DNA of 64,000 bases from Bryobacteraceae bacterium (GTDB taxonomy: Bacteria; Acidobacteriota; Terriglobia; Bryobacterales; Bryobacteraceae): assembly GCA_947458745.1 (NCBI GenBank), contig CANGYQ010000003.1, positions 310,001 to 374,000 of the forward strand, in the 5' to 3' direction. Each line of letters opens with the position of its first letter. Within the stretch, counting starts at the first letter, position 1. Positions 18,656 to 27,925 of this stretch are shown here, in pieces. A program made the position numbers and the translations under genes. A model generated the notes under the pieces. It was not told the DNA's origin. It ran no database searches and was given only the letters and a program-made list of their open reading frames with translations.

Positions 18656-20086
18656 ATGACCCCCAGAACCTTACTCGACCAGTTTCACTCCGCCGCTGCT
18701 CGCCGAGGGGATTCGCCCGCGATTCATCACTTTGAAAGCACGCTCACCTGGGGCGAACTTAACCACCGCGCCGCCTGCTTCGCCACGCATCTCGCCGCTC
18801 AAGGCGTGGGCCCGGGTGACCGCGTTGCGCTGCAAATGCAGAATGACCCGGAGTTCCTCGTCGCCCAATACGCCGCCTGGAAACGCGGAGCCATCGTCGT
18901 ACCGGTCAGCCCCATGTTCAAGGAGCGTGAAGTCGCCTACGCCATGCAGGATTCCGGCGCGCGCGTCCTGGTGCGCGCCGAAGACGTGTCACTTGATGCC
19001 GCGCCGCAAGCCGTCGATGAGACACCGCATCAGCTGGCTTATCTGGTCTACACCTCCGGCACCACCGGGCAGCCCAAGGGCGCGATGTGCTCGCACGCGT
19101 CGATGGTCTTCACTTCGGGCGTGTTTGAGCAGGTCTGCCAGGTATCGAACGAAGACACGATTCTGGGCGTCGCGCCGCTGTTCCACGTCACCGGTCTGGT
19201 GGCGCACATGGCTCTCTCCGCGCGCACGGGTGCACCGCTGGTGCTGTTCCACCGCTTTGACCCGGAGCGCTGCTGGCAGATGATCGAACGCTGGCGGCCC
19301 ACCTTCACCGTGGCCGCCATCACGGCCTACATCGCCCTGCTCAACCACCCCTCAGCCACGCGCGAACGCTTCCGGTCCATGACCAAATGCTTCACCGGTG
19401 GCGCCCCCGTCTCCCCCGCTTTCGTCGAGCGCTTCGAAAACGAACTCGGTGCCTATATCCACAACACCTATGGCCTGACGGAATCGAACTCCCCGGCCAC
19501 CATCACGCCGCTAGGTGTGCGCGGACCAGTGGACCCCGTGCACGGCGCGCTCGCCATCGGCCGTATCATCCCAGAGTGCGAAGGCAAGGTGGTGGATTCG
19601 ACCGATGCCTCGCGCGTGCTTGCCTTTGGCGAACCGGGTGAACTAGCCTTGCGCGGCCCGAACATATTTGAGGGCTACTGGAACAAACCCGAAGCCACCG
19701 CCGCCACCTTCCACGACGGCTGGTTCCTCACAGGCGACGTCGCCACGGCTGACGCGGACGGCTGGTTCTACATCGTTGACCGGAAGAAAGACATGATCAA
19801 CGCCAGCGGCTTCAAGGTCTACCCCCGCGAAGTAGAAGACGTCCTCTACCAACACCCCGCCGTGAAGGAAGCGGCCGTGGTCGGCGTAGCAGACGACTAC
19901 CGTGGGGAGACCGTGAAAGCCTTCGTCGCGTTGCGTGACGGCGTGATGGCCACCGAAACCGAGCTGATCGAGTTCTGCCGCGACCGGATGGCCAACTACA
20001 AATCGCCGCGCATGATCGAGTTTCTGGAAGCGCTGCCGAAGACAGCGACGGGCAAGTTCTTGCGGCGGGAGTTGCGGGGGAAGTAG
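18656..20086 (+). CDS. Acyl-CoA synthetase (AMP-dependent ligase)
   Basis: The 476-residue protein belongs to the adenylate-forming superfamily. It activates a carboxylic acid to acyl-AMP and then acyl-CoA. Visible motifs are the P-loop YTSGTTGQPKG near residue 131, YGLTESNSP, the hinge region DGWFLTGDVA ... VDRKKDMINASGFKVYPREVE, and the C-terminal catalytic lysine in PKTATGKFLRRELRGK. The overall pattern fits medium/long-chain fatty acid or aromatic acid ligases. It is slightly short for the family, with a compact N-terminal domain. The acyl substrate cannot be read from the sequence. Confidence 0.88.
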   Translation: MTPRTLLDQFHSAAARRGDSPAIHHFESTLTWGELNHRAACFATHLAAQGVGPGDRVALQMQNDPEFLVAQYAAWKRGAIVVPVSPMFKEREVAYAMQDSGARVLVRAEDVSLDAAPQAVDETPHQLAYLVYTSGTTGQPKGAMCSHASMVFTSGVFEQVCQVSNEDTILGVAPLFHVTGLVAHMALSARTGAPLVLFHRFDPERCWQMIERWRPTFTVAAITAYIALLNHPSATRERFRSMTKCFTGGAPVSPAFVERFENELGAYIHNTYGLTESNSPATITPLGVRGPVDPVHGALAIGRIIPECEGKVVDSTDASRVLAFGEPGELALRGPNIFEGYWNKPEATAATFHDGWFLTGDVATADADGWFYIVDRKKDMINASGFKVYPREVEDVLYQHPAVKEAAVVGVADDYRGETVKAFVALRDGVMATETELIEFCRDRMANYKSPRMIEFLEALPKTATGKFLRRELRGK

Positions 20087-20144
20087 GGCCGCTCGCGCGA
20101 CCCTCGCGCCCGGTCTGCCATCCCCTAAACTCAAAAATCAGCGC

Positions 20145-20984
20145 ATGTCTCGCATCGCCATCATCGGCGCCGGAAATTTGGGGATGTTTTTGGCTGCTCA
20201 TTTGCGTGCCGCCGGCCATGACGTGTTCTTTTGTGTGCGCCGGCCTCCGGATGCCGTGCGCGTCGAAGGCTTTGAGCCTTTTGAAATCCCGTACTTTCTC
20301 GATTCGCCACCACCGGCTGATCTTGTCCTGCTCACCGTCAAGGCGCAGGACACGCCCCGCGCGCTGTTGTGGCTCGAAAAGCTTTGCTCTGCCGGGCAGC
20401 CCGTCGCTGTCATCCAGAATGGGGTCCATCATGAGCAACGGGTAGTGCCATACCCAGCGATCCCGGTGCTGTCCTACGTCTATGTGGAACCGCAGAATGG
20501 CTGGCTGCGGGCGTTCCAGCCGCCGCGCGCGCACTTTACGGTACCGGCCGGTGGTGGCGCTGCCGCGTTTGTGCAGCTGTTCGCCGGCACGGCCCTGTCG
20601 GTCTTTGAGGAGCCGGACTTCCACACGGCAGCTTGGCGCAAGATGCTGCATAACTGTGTCTCGAACCCGCTCACCGCGCTCACCGGGCGAGGACTGGAAA
20701 TTCTGGCCGAACCGCACTACCGTGACTGGGCGCAACGCATTCTGGCGGAAGCCTTGCCCGTCGCGCAGGCCGATGGCGCGCGGTTGGCTGATGAAGAGGG
20801 TGCGCGGGTGCTGGAGATGCTCGGGTCCTATCCGCCCGGCACGCGGACCTCGATGCTGCAAGATCGGGAACGCGGGCGGCCGCTTGAAATCGAAGCACTG
20901 AATGGGATGGTGGTGGCGCTCGGGCGACGCTATGGTTTGCTGGTGGCGGTAAATGCGGAGTTGGTGGCGCTCCTGGGTGGGTAG
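20145..20984 (+). CDS. Ketopantoate reductase (ApbA/PanE) family protein
   Basis: The 279-residue protein has the NADP-binding Rossmann motif IAIIGAGNLGMFLAAHL at the N-terminus, LVLLTVKAQDT, AVIQNGVHHEQ, and the C-terminal helical domain with WRKMLHNCVSNPLTAL, all family hallmarks. PanE reduces ketopantoate to pantoate, but many paralogues act on other 2-keto acids and no pantothenate gene is nearby. TAAACT lies 13 nt before the ATG. Confidence 0.82.
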   Translation: MSRIAIIGAGNLGMFLAAHLRAAGHDVFFCVRRPPDAVRVEGFEPFEIPYFLDSPPPADLVLLTVKAQDTPRALLWLEKLCSAGQPVAVIQNGVHHEQRVVPYPAIPVLSYVYVEPQNGWLRAFQPPRAHFTVPAGGGAAAFVQLFAGTALSVFEEPDFHTAAWRKMLHNCVSNPLTALTGRGLEILAEPHYRDWAQRILAEALPVAQADGARLADEEGARVLEMLGSYPPGTRTSMLQDRERGRPLEIEALNGMVVALGRRYGLLVAVNAELVALLGG

Positions 20985-21012
20985 GCGGATGTTGTACCGC
21001 TGCTCAAAGGCA

Positions 21013-21018
21013 TATACT
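21013..21018 (+). promoter_or_regulatory. -10 hexamer, near-leaderless
   Basis: TATACT ends 9 nt before the ATG at 21028. It overlaps no coding sequence, as the previous gene ends at 20984. Confidence 0.45.
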
Positions 21019-21027
21019 CATCACCAA

Positions 21028-21717
21028 ATGCGCAATCTGATCCTTTGCCTCGCCGCACCGCTGGTGGCTCAGGTGCCCGCTGGCTTCACCCCACTGCTCA
21101 AGGGCCCCAATCCCGTGGCCGCGTTCCACGTCAGTGAGGTGAACCACCACGGCAACACCAAGGCCTGGAAGCTGGAGGAGCCCAAGGGCGCGCCCGCCGT
21201 GCTGACGGTCACTCAGGAGCCGGTGGGCAACGGTGGCATTCTGCTCACCAACAAGAGCTACAAGAACTTTGAGGTCTACGTCGAGATCAAGCCGGATTTC
21301 GGCTGCGATGGCGGGCTTTTCCTGCGGTCCACCGAAAAGGGCGAAGCCTATCAGGTGCTGCTCGATTACCTGGAGGGCGGCAACGTCAGTGGCATCTATG
21401 GCGAGAAGCTGGAGACGCTGAACAAAGAGGAGCCCTCGGAAGGCCGCATCGACAAGAACTGGCGGCGGAACTGGAAGGAGGACGATTGGAACTCCATCCG
21501 TGCCCGCATTGAAGGCGACGTGCCGCACATTCAGGTGTGGATGAACGGCGTCAAGGTCACCGATTGGACGGCAAAAGCCAACTACCTGCCTGGCGGCGCG
21601 ACCAGTGGCATGATCGCCCTGCAGGCCCACCGCAGCGTGCCGGGGTCCAAGAACGAGCGTTGGAAGGCGGGCGGCTTTCACCGTTACCGCAACCTGGCCG
21701 TCAAGGAGCTGCCCTAA
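21028..21717 (+). CDS. Secreted DUF1080 protein
   Basis: The 229-residue protein has a short signal peptide (MRNLILCLAAPLVAQ) and DUF1080 features: GFTPLLKGPNPVAAFHV, LTNKSYKNFEVYVEIKPD, CDGGLFLRSTEKGEAYQV, VWMNGVKVTDW and a C-terminal FHRYRNLAVKEL. It is a second, divergent member of the family represented at 11801-12583. It is followed after 2 nt by an HpcH-family aldolase, so the pair is an operon, perhaps for an oxidised sugar and its breakdown product. Confidence 0.82.
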   Translation: MRNLILCLAAPLVAQVPAGFTPLLKGPNPVAAFHVSEVNHHGNTKAWKLEEPKGAPAVLTVTQEPVGNGGILLTNKSYKNFEVYVEIKPDFGCDGGLFLRSTEKGEAYQVLLDYLEGGNVSGIYGEKLETLNKEEPSEGRIDKNWRRNWKEDDWNSIRARIEGDVPHIQVWMNGVKVTDWTAKANYLPGGATSGMIALQAHRSVPGSKNERWKAGGFHRYRNLAVKELP

Positions 21718-21719
21718 CC

Positions 21720-22484
21720 ATGGTCTCCCTCATGAACCGGCTGGCCTCGCAGCCTTATGTCCTCGGAACTTTTGTCCAGATTCCCTCGCCCCAGGTGGTG
21801 GAGATCCTGGGCCTGAGCGGCTTTGACTTTGTCGTCATCGACAACGAACACGGGGCCATCAATCCGGAAACCACTGAGCAGATGATCCGGGCGGCGGAGG
21901 GGGTGGGGTTGACGGCGATGGTCCGCGTGCCGCAGTGCGACCCTGTCGCCATCCGGCTACCGCTCGATTGGGGAGCGGCTGGGGTGCACGTCCCACAGAT
22001 CGAATCCACGGCTCTCGCGCAAGTGGCGGCGCGATCCGCGCGGTTTTTCCCTCACGGTGAACGGGGCTTGCAGCCCTATGTCCGGAGCGCCCGGTACCGG
22101 TCCTTTCCCACTAGTGAGTACCTGGAACGAACGAACCAGGAGGTTTCAGTGGTGGTTCATATCGAAGGCCGAGGCGGCGTCGCCGACTTGGACGAGATTT
22201 TGGCGCTCGACGGGATCGACGTGGCGTTTCTGGGGCCGTACGATTTGTCGCAGGCCTTGGGGATTCCGGGCCAAGTTACTGATAAAAAGGTAGAGAATAC
22301 GATTCTGGAGGCTTTGCGGAAAGCAGGGAACCGCCGCGTGATCGGCACGTACGCGGATTCACCAGCTGCGGCTCGGCGGTGGATTGATTCCGGAGTACGT
22401 TACATTACGCTCGGCATCGACGCGGCTCATCTGCTAGCCGCCGGGCGTCGCTTGGCTGCTGAGGTGAAATCTCTGCCGGAGTAG
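21720..22484 (+). CDS. HpcH/HpaI aldolase family protein
   Basis: The 254-residue protein matches class II pyruvate aldolases: GTFVQIPSPQVVEILGLSGF at the start, FVVIDNEHGAI with the conserved metal-proximal Glu-His, RVPQCDPVAI and HIEGRGGVADLDEILAL with the second metal-ligand Glu, then DVAFLGPYDLSQALG. The reaction class is retro-aldol cleavage of 2-keto-hydroxy acids to pyruvate and an aldehyde. It starts 2 nt after the DUF1080 gene. The frame is open further upstream inside that gene, but homology begins at this ATG. Confidence 0.87.
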   Translation: MVSLMNRLASQPYVLGTFVQIPSPQVVEILGLSGFDFVVIDNEHGAINPETTEQMIRAAEGVGLTAMVRVPQCDPVAIRLPLDWGAAGVHVPQIESTALAQVAARSARFFPHGERGLQPYVRSARYRSFPTSEYLERTNQEVSVVVHIEGRGGVADLDEILALDGIDVAFLGPYDLSQALGIPGQVTDKKVENTILEALRKAGNRRVIGTYADSPAAARRWIDSGVRYITLGIDAAHLLAAGRRLAAEVKSLPE

Positions 22485-22488
22485 GGCC

Positions 22489-22516
22489 TTGTTTTCTCCA
22501 GATTGCGTGTTATGCT
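22489..22516 (+). promoter_or_regulatory. Sigma-70-type promoter of the PEP-CTERM gene
   Basis: TTGTTT (22489-22494), 16 bp, then TATGCT (22511-22516) with an extended -10 TGt. The expected start leaves a leader of about 25 nt that carries an AGGAGG at 22531-22536. Confidence 0.55.
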
Positions 22517-22547
22517 TACCGCAGTTGGACAGGAGGAAAACAAAAAT

Positions 22548-23378
22548 ATGAAAACAGTTTTTAAGCTCTTTGCATTGCAGGCATTGGTCTTTGCTGCTTC
22601 TTTTGCCACCACTCTGAGTGGTCCCGGCCTACCTGCGTGCGCCACTGGCGTCGCGCTGACGGTCTATCAGGGCTATGGTGATGATGGCTGCGCTTTCTCA
22701 AAGGTGACCTTTGGTGGTGATGAGTACGATGTCACCATTCAATACTCTAAATTTCAGGTGCTGGCCTTCGCCGACGTAGGTGCTTCCGTCCCCGCTCGGC
22801 CCAAGGCTTCCGACATCATTGTGACGGCCCCGACCAAGATCGGTGACGCGCTGGGTTTCTTCTCGAACAAGTTTGAGGTGAATGCCGGCCAGAAGCTGAT
22901 TTTCATCTTCGAGTACACGATCGATCCGCCGCCCTCCGTCATTCCGGGCTACGAGACCGAGATGTTTGCCGAGACTCCGGTTTTCCCGGGCTATGCCAAC
23001 TACAAGACGCAACTCTGCGTGGGTGGGTACTTCGGCGGCAGCAAGGGTTGTGTCGATGTGTTGTCGGGTGAAGAGAAGGAAGTGCTGGCTCTAGAAACGT
23101 ACATCTACACCAAGTCCACCAAGGAAGTGAAGACGAAGGCGGCCATCACCTTCGACCAGCCCACCTTCCGCGTGGACGTGCGCAACACGCTGGAACTCTA
23201 CGGTGGTCCGGTGGGTGGTGCGATCGACCCGGATACGAAGCAACTGGTGATTGGCTCCAGCCAGATTTCTGGCGTCCGGAACACCGTCCCGGCCGCCGTT
23301 CCTGAGCCGATGGGCCTCATGCTCGCCGGCAGCGGCTTGGCAGTTCTGGCCGTCATCCGCCGCCGGATGGCCAACTAG
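22548..23378 (+). CDS. PEP-CTERM sorting-signal protein
   Basis: The 276-residue exported protein has a signal peptide (MKTVFKLFALQALVFAASFA) and a C-terminal PEP-CTERM tripartite signal: VPEP, a hydrophobic segment and an arginine-rich end (VIRRRMAN). Such proteins are processed by an exosortase, not encoded in this window, and are linked to extracellular matrix production. The central domain is beta-rich with four cysteines near the N-terminal part and is not otherwise recognised. AGGAGG lies 11 nt before the ATG, and a strong hairpin follows the gene. Confidence 0.85.
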   Translation: MKTVFKLFALQALVFAASFATTLSGPGLPACATGVALTVYQGYGDDGCAFSKVTFGGDEYDVTIQYSKFQVLAFADVGASVPARPKASDIIVTAPTKIGDALGFFSNKFEVNAGQKLIFIFEYTIDPPPSVIPGYETEMFAETPVFPGYANYKTQLCVGGYFGGSKGCVDVLSGEEKEVLALETYIYTKSTKEVKTKAAITFDQPTFRVDVRNTLELYGGPVGGAIDPDTKQLVIGSSQISGVRNTVPAAVPEPMGLMLAGSGLAVLAVIRRRMAN

Positions 23379-23404
23379 CGGCCGGTAGTCACAACCGTTC
23401 CGTA

Positions 23405-23453
23405 AAGCCACGGCCCCAGTGCTGGATCATCCAGCCTGGGGCCGTGGCTTTTG
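23405..23453 (+). terminator. Intrinsic terminator after the PEP-CTERM gene
   Basis: A 15-bp stem AAGCCACGGCCCCAG/CTGGGGCCGTGGCTT, extended by CTGG/CCAG around ATCAT, is followed by TTTTGTT. It may act in both directions, since the next gene converges. Confidence 0.75.
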
Positions 23454-23512
23454 TTGCCCTCTAACGGACGGCAGGGGCGAGAGGAAGAACGTCGGGCACA
23501 ACAGCGCCAGAC

Positions 23513-26140
23513 TCAGAACTGCAATTGCAAGGTAAAGCGGAAGGCGCGGCCATCGTTCAAGGTGTTGGTGATCCGTCCGAAGGCGGGTGAGGAGAGGTCC
23601 GGGTTGGGCTCCGCGAACTGCGGGGAATTGGTGGCGTTAATCGCCTCGCCCCGCAGCAGGATGCGGCGCTCCCCCTTGGCCTGCCAGGTCTTATCCAGAC
23701 CCAGATTCAGATTCAGGATGCCGCCCCGGCGAAAGGTGTTGATCCCAATACTGCCCCGTTCATCCGTCGGCCGGATAAACGCAAAGGCAGACCGGGGAAG
23801 CAGCCGCATGGAGTCATCCGGGTGATTTACAGCGCGCCCCAATATCGAGGCGTCGACAATGTTCGGGCGGTCCCCATTGGTGCCATCCACATTCCCAAAG
23901 CCCGGGCCATCCGAGCCGCTGATCACACTAAACGGCATCCCGGTCTTGGCCAGCCAAACACCGGAGAAACTCCAGCCCCCCACCGTCTCGCGGACCCATC
24001 GGCGGCCCCGGCTGCCGGGCAACTGATAGCGCAAACGGCTGAGCAGCGCATGCGACTGGTCAAACGCACTCACCGACCGAAGATCGGGCTGCAAGGTATT
24101 CTCGCTTTGTGAATACCCTTGGCGGGCATCATCACCGGCGCCAGTGTTCAAGAAATTGCCGCCATTGTCCAGCGCCTTGCTGAACCAATAGGAGAAATCA
24201 AAGGTCAGCCCCCGCCACTCCGGTACCACCACCGTGGCCCGGGCCGCATCAAAGTAGGCGCGTGATCCATTCATGACCGGCCGGACTTCAAACAGGCGAG
24301 CATCCGGACGCCGGTCATTGATCGTGGCCGTGGTCTGCGGGATGCCGGGCACCACGCGCGCGCGGTTGGTGTGCCACAGCAAGAACAGCTTGTGGCTGCG
24401 GCTGCCCACATAACCCAGTTGCAGGCGCCACCGGTTTGCCAAGACGGTCTCCCAACTGGCGTTGTACTGGTGCGAATACGGTGCCACCAGATTGCGGGGC
24501 AGGACAAACACAGTTGCGCGGCCGGTGGGCGAAAGGTCCGCCCGCGCCAAGGGGTCCAGCAGATTGGGGGCTTGCACTTCCGGCTTCAAAAACTGCGGCG
24601 GATTCCAGCGTAAGGACTGAAACGTGGTGGCGAAAATCTCCCCCATCTGGACGCTGTAGGCCGCCCGCACGACGCCCCACCGCGGTGGCAGCCGCCAGGC
24701 CAAACCGAAGCTGGGCGCCAGGTTGTTGCAGTCGCACCGGAAGGGGATCTCCGTGAGCCCGTTGACTTCATAAGGCCCGGTCTGCGGCTGATAGCGCAGC
24801 CCGAGATTGACCGTTAGATTCGAGCGCCAGCGAAAAGTATCGGAGACAAAGTAGTGCTGCTCCCAATTGCGGAATCCGCGAGCCAGTTCGCCCAGCCCGA
24901 ACGAAAAACGGTTGGGAATTCCCAGTCTGAAATTAGTGATCGCGTCACGCCCGAAATCATTGCGGAAGTACCAATTGCCCCGGTTGGACGACGTCTCCCG
25001 TCCATTGAACTGCAGCCGGGTGAGCGATGCCCCAAAGGAGAGGTCATGCCGGCCCGCCTTGTGATTCACCAACCCGGCATACCGGAAACGGTTCTGCATG
25101 CGGTCAATGGGAATGCCCGAACCGGGACCCAAGGTGGTGTAGGCCGTGCCAATCTGCACCTGAGGCCCCACCGCGTTTGCTTCCGGCACCAGCAACGAAT
25201 GTTGCCGCTCAAACCCCAGGGTAAATTGTCCCGTGGTGCGCGCCCGGAACACCCGTAGCCAGGTCACCCGGGCCGAATGGTTCTTGGTGGTCGTATCCGG
25301 ATTCTGGCCCGCCACCAGCTGGAAGGCGTCCACCCGCTGATTCATGTACGTATGCCGCGCGATAATCCGGTCTTTGCTGCCCAACAGCTGTTCCAACCGA
25401 AGCGCGGTGTTGTCGGTATTGATCAACTGGGGCGAATTAGTGTTGAGTGCGCGTGGGTCAATATCCGGCCGGTTGGGGAGCGCCAGCGGATAGGCGCGCA
25501 TCCAGCGCTCAATGATCGAGCGGACTCGTGGATCGGTCGCCAAGGGTACCCGTTCCTCCGGGCGCGGCACCAGGATGTTGCCATTCACCTGTCCCCGCAA
25601 CTTCTGCTGCGAGCCGTCCACCGTCAGCCAGGCCTTCTTCCACAACGGGATCGTTGCCGACAGGCCGTATTCGTTCTCTCGCGCCGGCTGCACGCCGCCT
25701 ACCTGAAAGAATGACCGCGCCGTGGTGGCGCTGTTGGAGTGCGCCCAGAACAGATTGCCGTGCACCGCGGCGGCCGGCTTGCCGCCGGGCAGGTGAATGG
25801 ACCCCACCGAGGCTGTGCCAAACTCCGCGCCAAAGTAGCTGCGGGCCGGCGAGAAATCGGGCACGATCGTGGCGCTGGTCCCCAGGCGCTTGCGCAGCTC
25901 CTGCAGGCCATTGTTGTCGATCAGGTTGAACTGGACGTTCTCATTGCGGCGGCTTTCGCCGGACTGAGTGTCCGTCTTGCCCAACACATTGGCCGGTGTA
26001 CCTTCGCTGACGCTCAGGGCGGCGGGTCGCGCGGGGGGCGCGGCAGGAACTGACTCCAGCACCGGTTTGGCGGGCGCGGGAATTTGGGCCCCGGGCGTTC
26101 CGGCCTGGCAAAACAAGACCACTACAGCAAGACTCAACAA
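23513..26140 (-). CDS. TonB-dependent receptor-like outer membrane beta-barrel
   Basis: The 875-residue protein begins with a signal peptide (LSLAVVVLFCQAGTPGA) and a proline/alanine-rich stretch, lacks the usual carboxypeptidase-regulatory N-terminal domain, and has a barrel region with alternating aromatic strands (TVNLGLRYQPQTGPYEVNG, WRLQLGYVGSRSHKLF, GLTFDFSYWFSKALDNGG) ending in RFTLQLQF, the terminal aromatic expected by the BAM machinery. It resembles the C-terminal parts of acidobacterial oar-like receptors. The start is TTG at 26140; a TAGACT ends 7 nt upstream of it. The substrate is unknown. Confidence 0.8.
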   Translation of the reverse strand: MLSLAVVVLFCQAGTPGAQIPAPAKPVLESVPAAPPARPAALSVSEGTPANVLGKTDTQSGESRRNENVQFNLIDNNGLQELRKRLGTSATIVPDFSPARSYFGAEFGTASVGSIHLPGGKPAAAVHGNLFWAHSNSATTARSFFQVGGVQPARENEYGLSATIPLWKKAWLTVDGSQQKLRGQVNGNILVPRPEERVPLATDPRVRSIIERWMRAYPLALPNRPDIDPRALNTNSPQLINTDNTALRLEQLLGSKDRIIARHTYMNQRVDAFQLVAGQNPDTTTKNHSARVTWLRVFRARTTGQFTLGFERQHSLLVPEANAVGPQVQIGTAYTTLGPGSGIPIDRMQNRFRYAGLVNHKAGRHDLSFGASLTRLQFNGRETSSNRGNWYFRNDFGRDAITNFRLGIPNRFSFGLGELARGFRNWEQHYFVSDTFRWRSNLTVNLGLRYQPQTGPYEVNGLTEIPFRCDCNNLAPSFGLAWRLPPRWGVVRAAYSVQMGEIFATTFQSLRWNPPQFLKPEVQAPNLLDPLARADLSPTGRATVFVLPRNLVAPYSHQYNASWETVLANRWRLQLGYVGSRSHKLFLLWHTNRARVVPGIPQTTATINDRRPDARLFEVRPVMNGSRAYFDAARATVVVPEWRGLTFDFSYWFSKALDNGGNFLNTGAGDDARQGYSQSENTLQPDLRSVSAFDQSHALLSRLRYQLPGSRGRRWVRETVGGWSFSGVWLAKTGMPFSVISGSDGPGFGNVDGTNGDRPNIVDASILGRAVNHPDDSMRLLPRSAFAFIRPTDERGSIGINTFRRGGILNLNLGLDKTWQAKGERRILLRGEAINATNSPQFAEPNPDLSSPAFGRITNTLNDGRAFRFTLQLQF

Positions 26141-26176
26141 TGATTAAAGTCTATCGTGTTACAACCCCGGTGCTGA

Positions 26177-26182
26177 TATGCT
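26177..26182 (+). promoter_or_regulatory. Extended -10, leaderless-type
   Basis: TGaTATGCT ends 6 nt before the GTG at 26189 and 9 nt before the ATG at 26192. Confidence 0.45.
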
Positions 26183-26191
26183 CGCGTGGTG

Positions 26192-27796
26192 ATGATCGAA
26201 ATCGCAACCCTTCTCCTGCTGGTCCAGGCCGCACCGCCGGCGGTACCGGCCATGCCCCCCGGCGTCATCCACGAAGCCGGCGTCGAATACTCCAGCGTCG
26301 GCCAAAAGAGCCTGCTTGACGTGGTCCGGCCGCGCAATGCCTCCGGGCCCTTGCCGTTGGTGCTGCTGGTGCATGGCGGCGGATTCCGGGCCGGGCATCG
26401 CAATAGCTATTTGCCCGTGGCCATACGGCTGGCGGAGCGAGGCTACGTGGCGGCCACCGCCAGCTACCGGCTCGCTCCGCGCCATCAGTACCCGGCGCCG
26501 GTGGAGGACGTCAAAGCGGCTGTCCGATTCCTCAAGGCCAATGCGGCCCGGTTTCAACTGGATCCGGCGAAGGTCTGCGCCATGGGCGGCAGCGCTGGAG
26601 GTCACCTGGTGCTGATGCTGGGCCTGACAGGACAGGGCGAGGAACGCGTCAACTGCGTGGTCAACTATTACGGGCCCACCGACTTCACGCAGTCCTATTC
26701 CAAGAGCGTCGATGCCGCGCAGGTACTGCCCCAATTCCTGGGCGGCCATCTCGACCAGAACCGTCTGATCCACCAACAGGCCAGCCCCATCAACTGGGTG
26801 ACGCCACAGGCCGCGCCGACGCTTTCGATCCATGGCACCAAGGATGCGTACGTGGCCTATGAGCACTCGCTCTGGATCACCGAACGCCTGGTGGCCGCTG
26901 GCGTCGAGGCAGAACTTGAAACGCTCTCGGGTGCCGGGCATGGCTTCCGCGGAGCCGACGCGGAAAAAGCTGAGGCGCGGGCTTTCGGGTTTTTTGATAA
27001 GCATCTGAAGGCGTCACCGGCGCAGCGCCGCATCCTGGTCTCCGATCACGGCCCCAAGGGAGAAATCATTGCGACGGAGTGGCCCTCCGGCCGCGTGTTG
27101 TGGACCAAACCGAACAAGCGTGGCCACGATGTCCAGTCCTTGCCCGGCGGGCATGCGTTGTTCACGATCGGGCCGGACAAGACGGTGCAGGAAGTGGATG
27201 CGGCCGGTAACGTGGTCTGGTCGTACTCAGACGGGCTGGAGCACCCGCTGGCCGCCCAGCGCTTGCCGAACGGCAACACCTTGATCGGCGATGCCAAGCT
27301 GGGGAAAGTGATCGAGGTGACACCAGGGAAGAAAGTCGTCTGGACCTATTCGAGCCCCGACATCGCCAACATGCGGATGCGCAACTCGCGCCGCACTCCG
27401 GCCGGCACCACCCTGATCGCAGTGGAGGCGGTGGCCAAGATCATTGAGGTGGACACGGCCGGCAAGATCATCTGGCAGTGGCAGGCACCCAACGGCGAGA
27501 ACCGCCGCGCTTACCAGGCGCTCCGCTTGCCCAACGGAAACACCATGATCAGTATCAGCGACCCCGGTGAAGTAGTGGAAGTGGACCCCGCCGGGAAAGT
27601 GGTCCGTTCCATTGCAGGAGCCAAGCCGGATATCCAGTTCGGCTGGGCCAGTGGCATGGCGGTGTTTGAGGATGGCCACTGGTTGATCTCCGACTACACG
27701 GGACGCCGTTTGGTGGAGGTGGACCTGAAGGGCAAAGTGGTGAATGAGATGCGCCACAGCGAACGTACCATCGCCAGTGTGGATGTCATCCGGTGA
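26192..27796 (+). CDS. Alpha/beta hydrolase fused to a beta-propeller domain
   Basis: The 534-residue protein has a leader (IATLLLLVQAAPPAVPA) and two modules. Residues 30-265 are an esterase/lipase of the BD-FAE/hormone-sensitive-lipase type: oxyanion motif HGGGF near residue 60, nucleophile GGSAGG near 132, acid in HGTKDAY near 218 and catalytic His in GAGHGF near 250. Residues 275-534 consist of propeller-like repeats with LPGGH/LPNGNTLI and VVWTY/IIWQWQ motifs, similar to PQQ- or arylsulfotransferase-like blades. In-frame GTG starts exist at 26186 and 26189. The propeller may bind or position a substrate; this is inference. Confidence 0.85.
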   Translation: MIEIATLLLLVQAAPPAVPAMPPGVIHEAGVEYSSVGQKSLLDVVRPRNASGPLPLVLLVHGGGFRAGHRNSYLPVAIRLAERGYVAATASYRLAPRHQYPAPVEDVKAAVRFLKANAARFQLDPAKVCAMGGSAGGHLVLMLGLTGQGEERVNCVVNYYGPTDFTQSYSKSVDAAQVLPQFLGGHLDQNRLIHQQASPINWVTPQAAPTLSIHGTKDAYVAYEHSLWITERLVAAGVEAELETLSGAGHGFRGADAEKAEARAFGFFDKHLKASPAQRRILVSDHGPKGEIIATEWPSGRVLWTKPNKRGHDVQSLPGGHALFTIGPDKTVQEVDAAGNVVWSYSDGLEHPLAAQRLPNGNTLIGDAKLGKVIEVTPGKKVVWTYSSPDIANMRMRNSRRTPAGTTLIAVEAVAKIIEVDTAGKIIWQWQAPNGENRRAYQALRLPNGNTMISISDPGEVVEVDPAGKVVRSIAGAKPDIQFGWASGMAVFEDGHWLISDYTGRRLVEVDLKGKVVNEMRHSERTIASVDVIR

Positions 27797-27829
27797 CTCG
27801 CGCGCCGGGCAGGTCCGCCAGTGGGCCAC

Positions 27830-27856
27830 TTGCGCTACCCCGTCGCGTACTATAAT
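27830..27856 (+). promoter_or_regulatory. Possible promoter upstream of the B12-binding gene
   Basis: A perfect TATAAT at 27851-27856 is preceded by TTGCGC at 27830-27835, a 15-bp spacing that is shorter than ideal. It would give a leader of roughly 60 nt for the gene at 27926. Confidence 0.4.
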
Positions 27857-27925
27857 GCAAGCGGGTGGCATTCCGGTCTCGGCATGACACCCGCACGATC
27901 CGCTCAAAAACTCTGAAGCCGTTCA

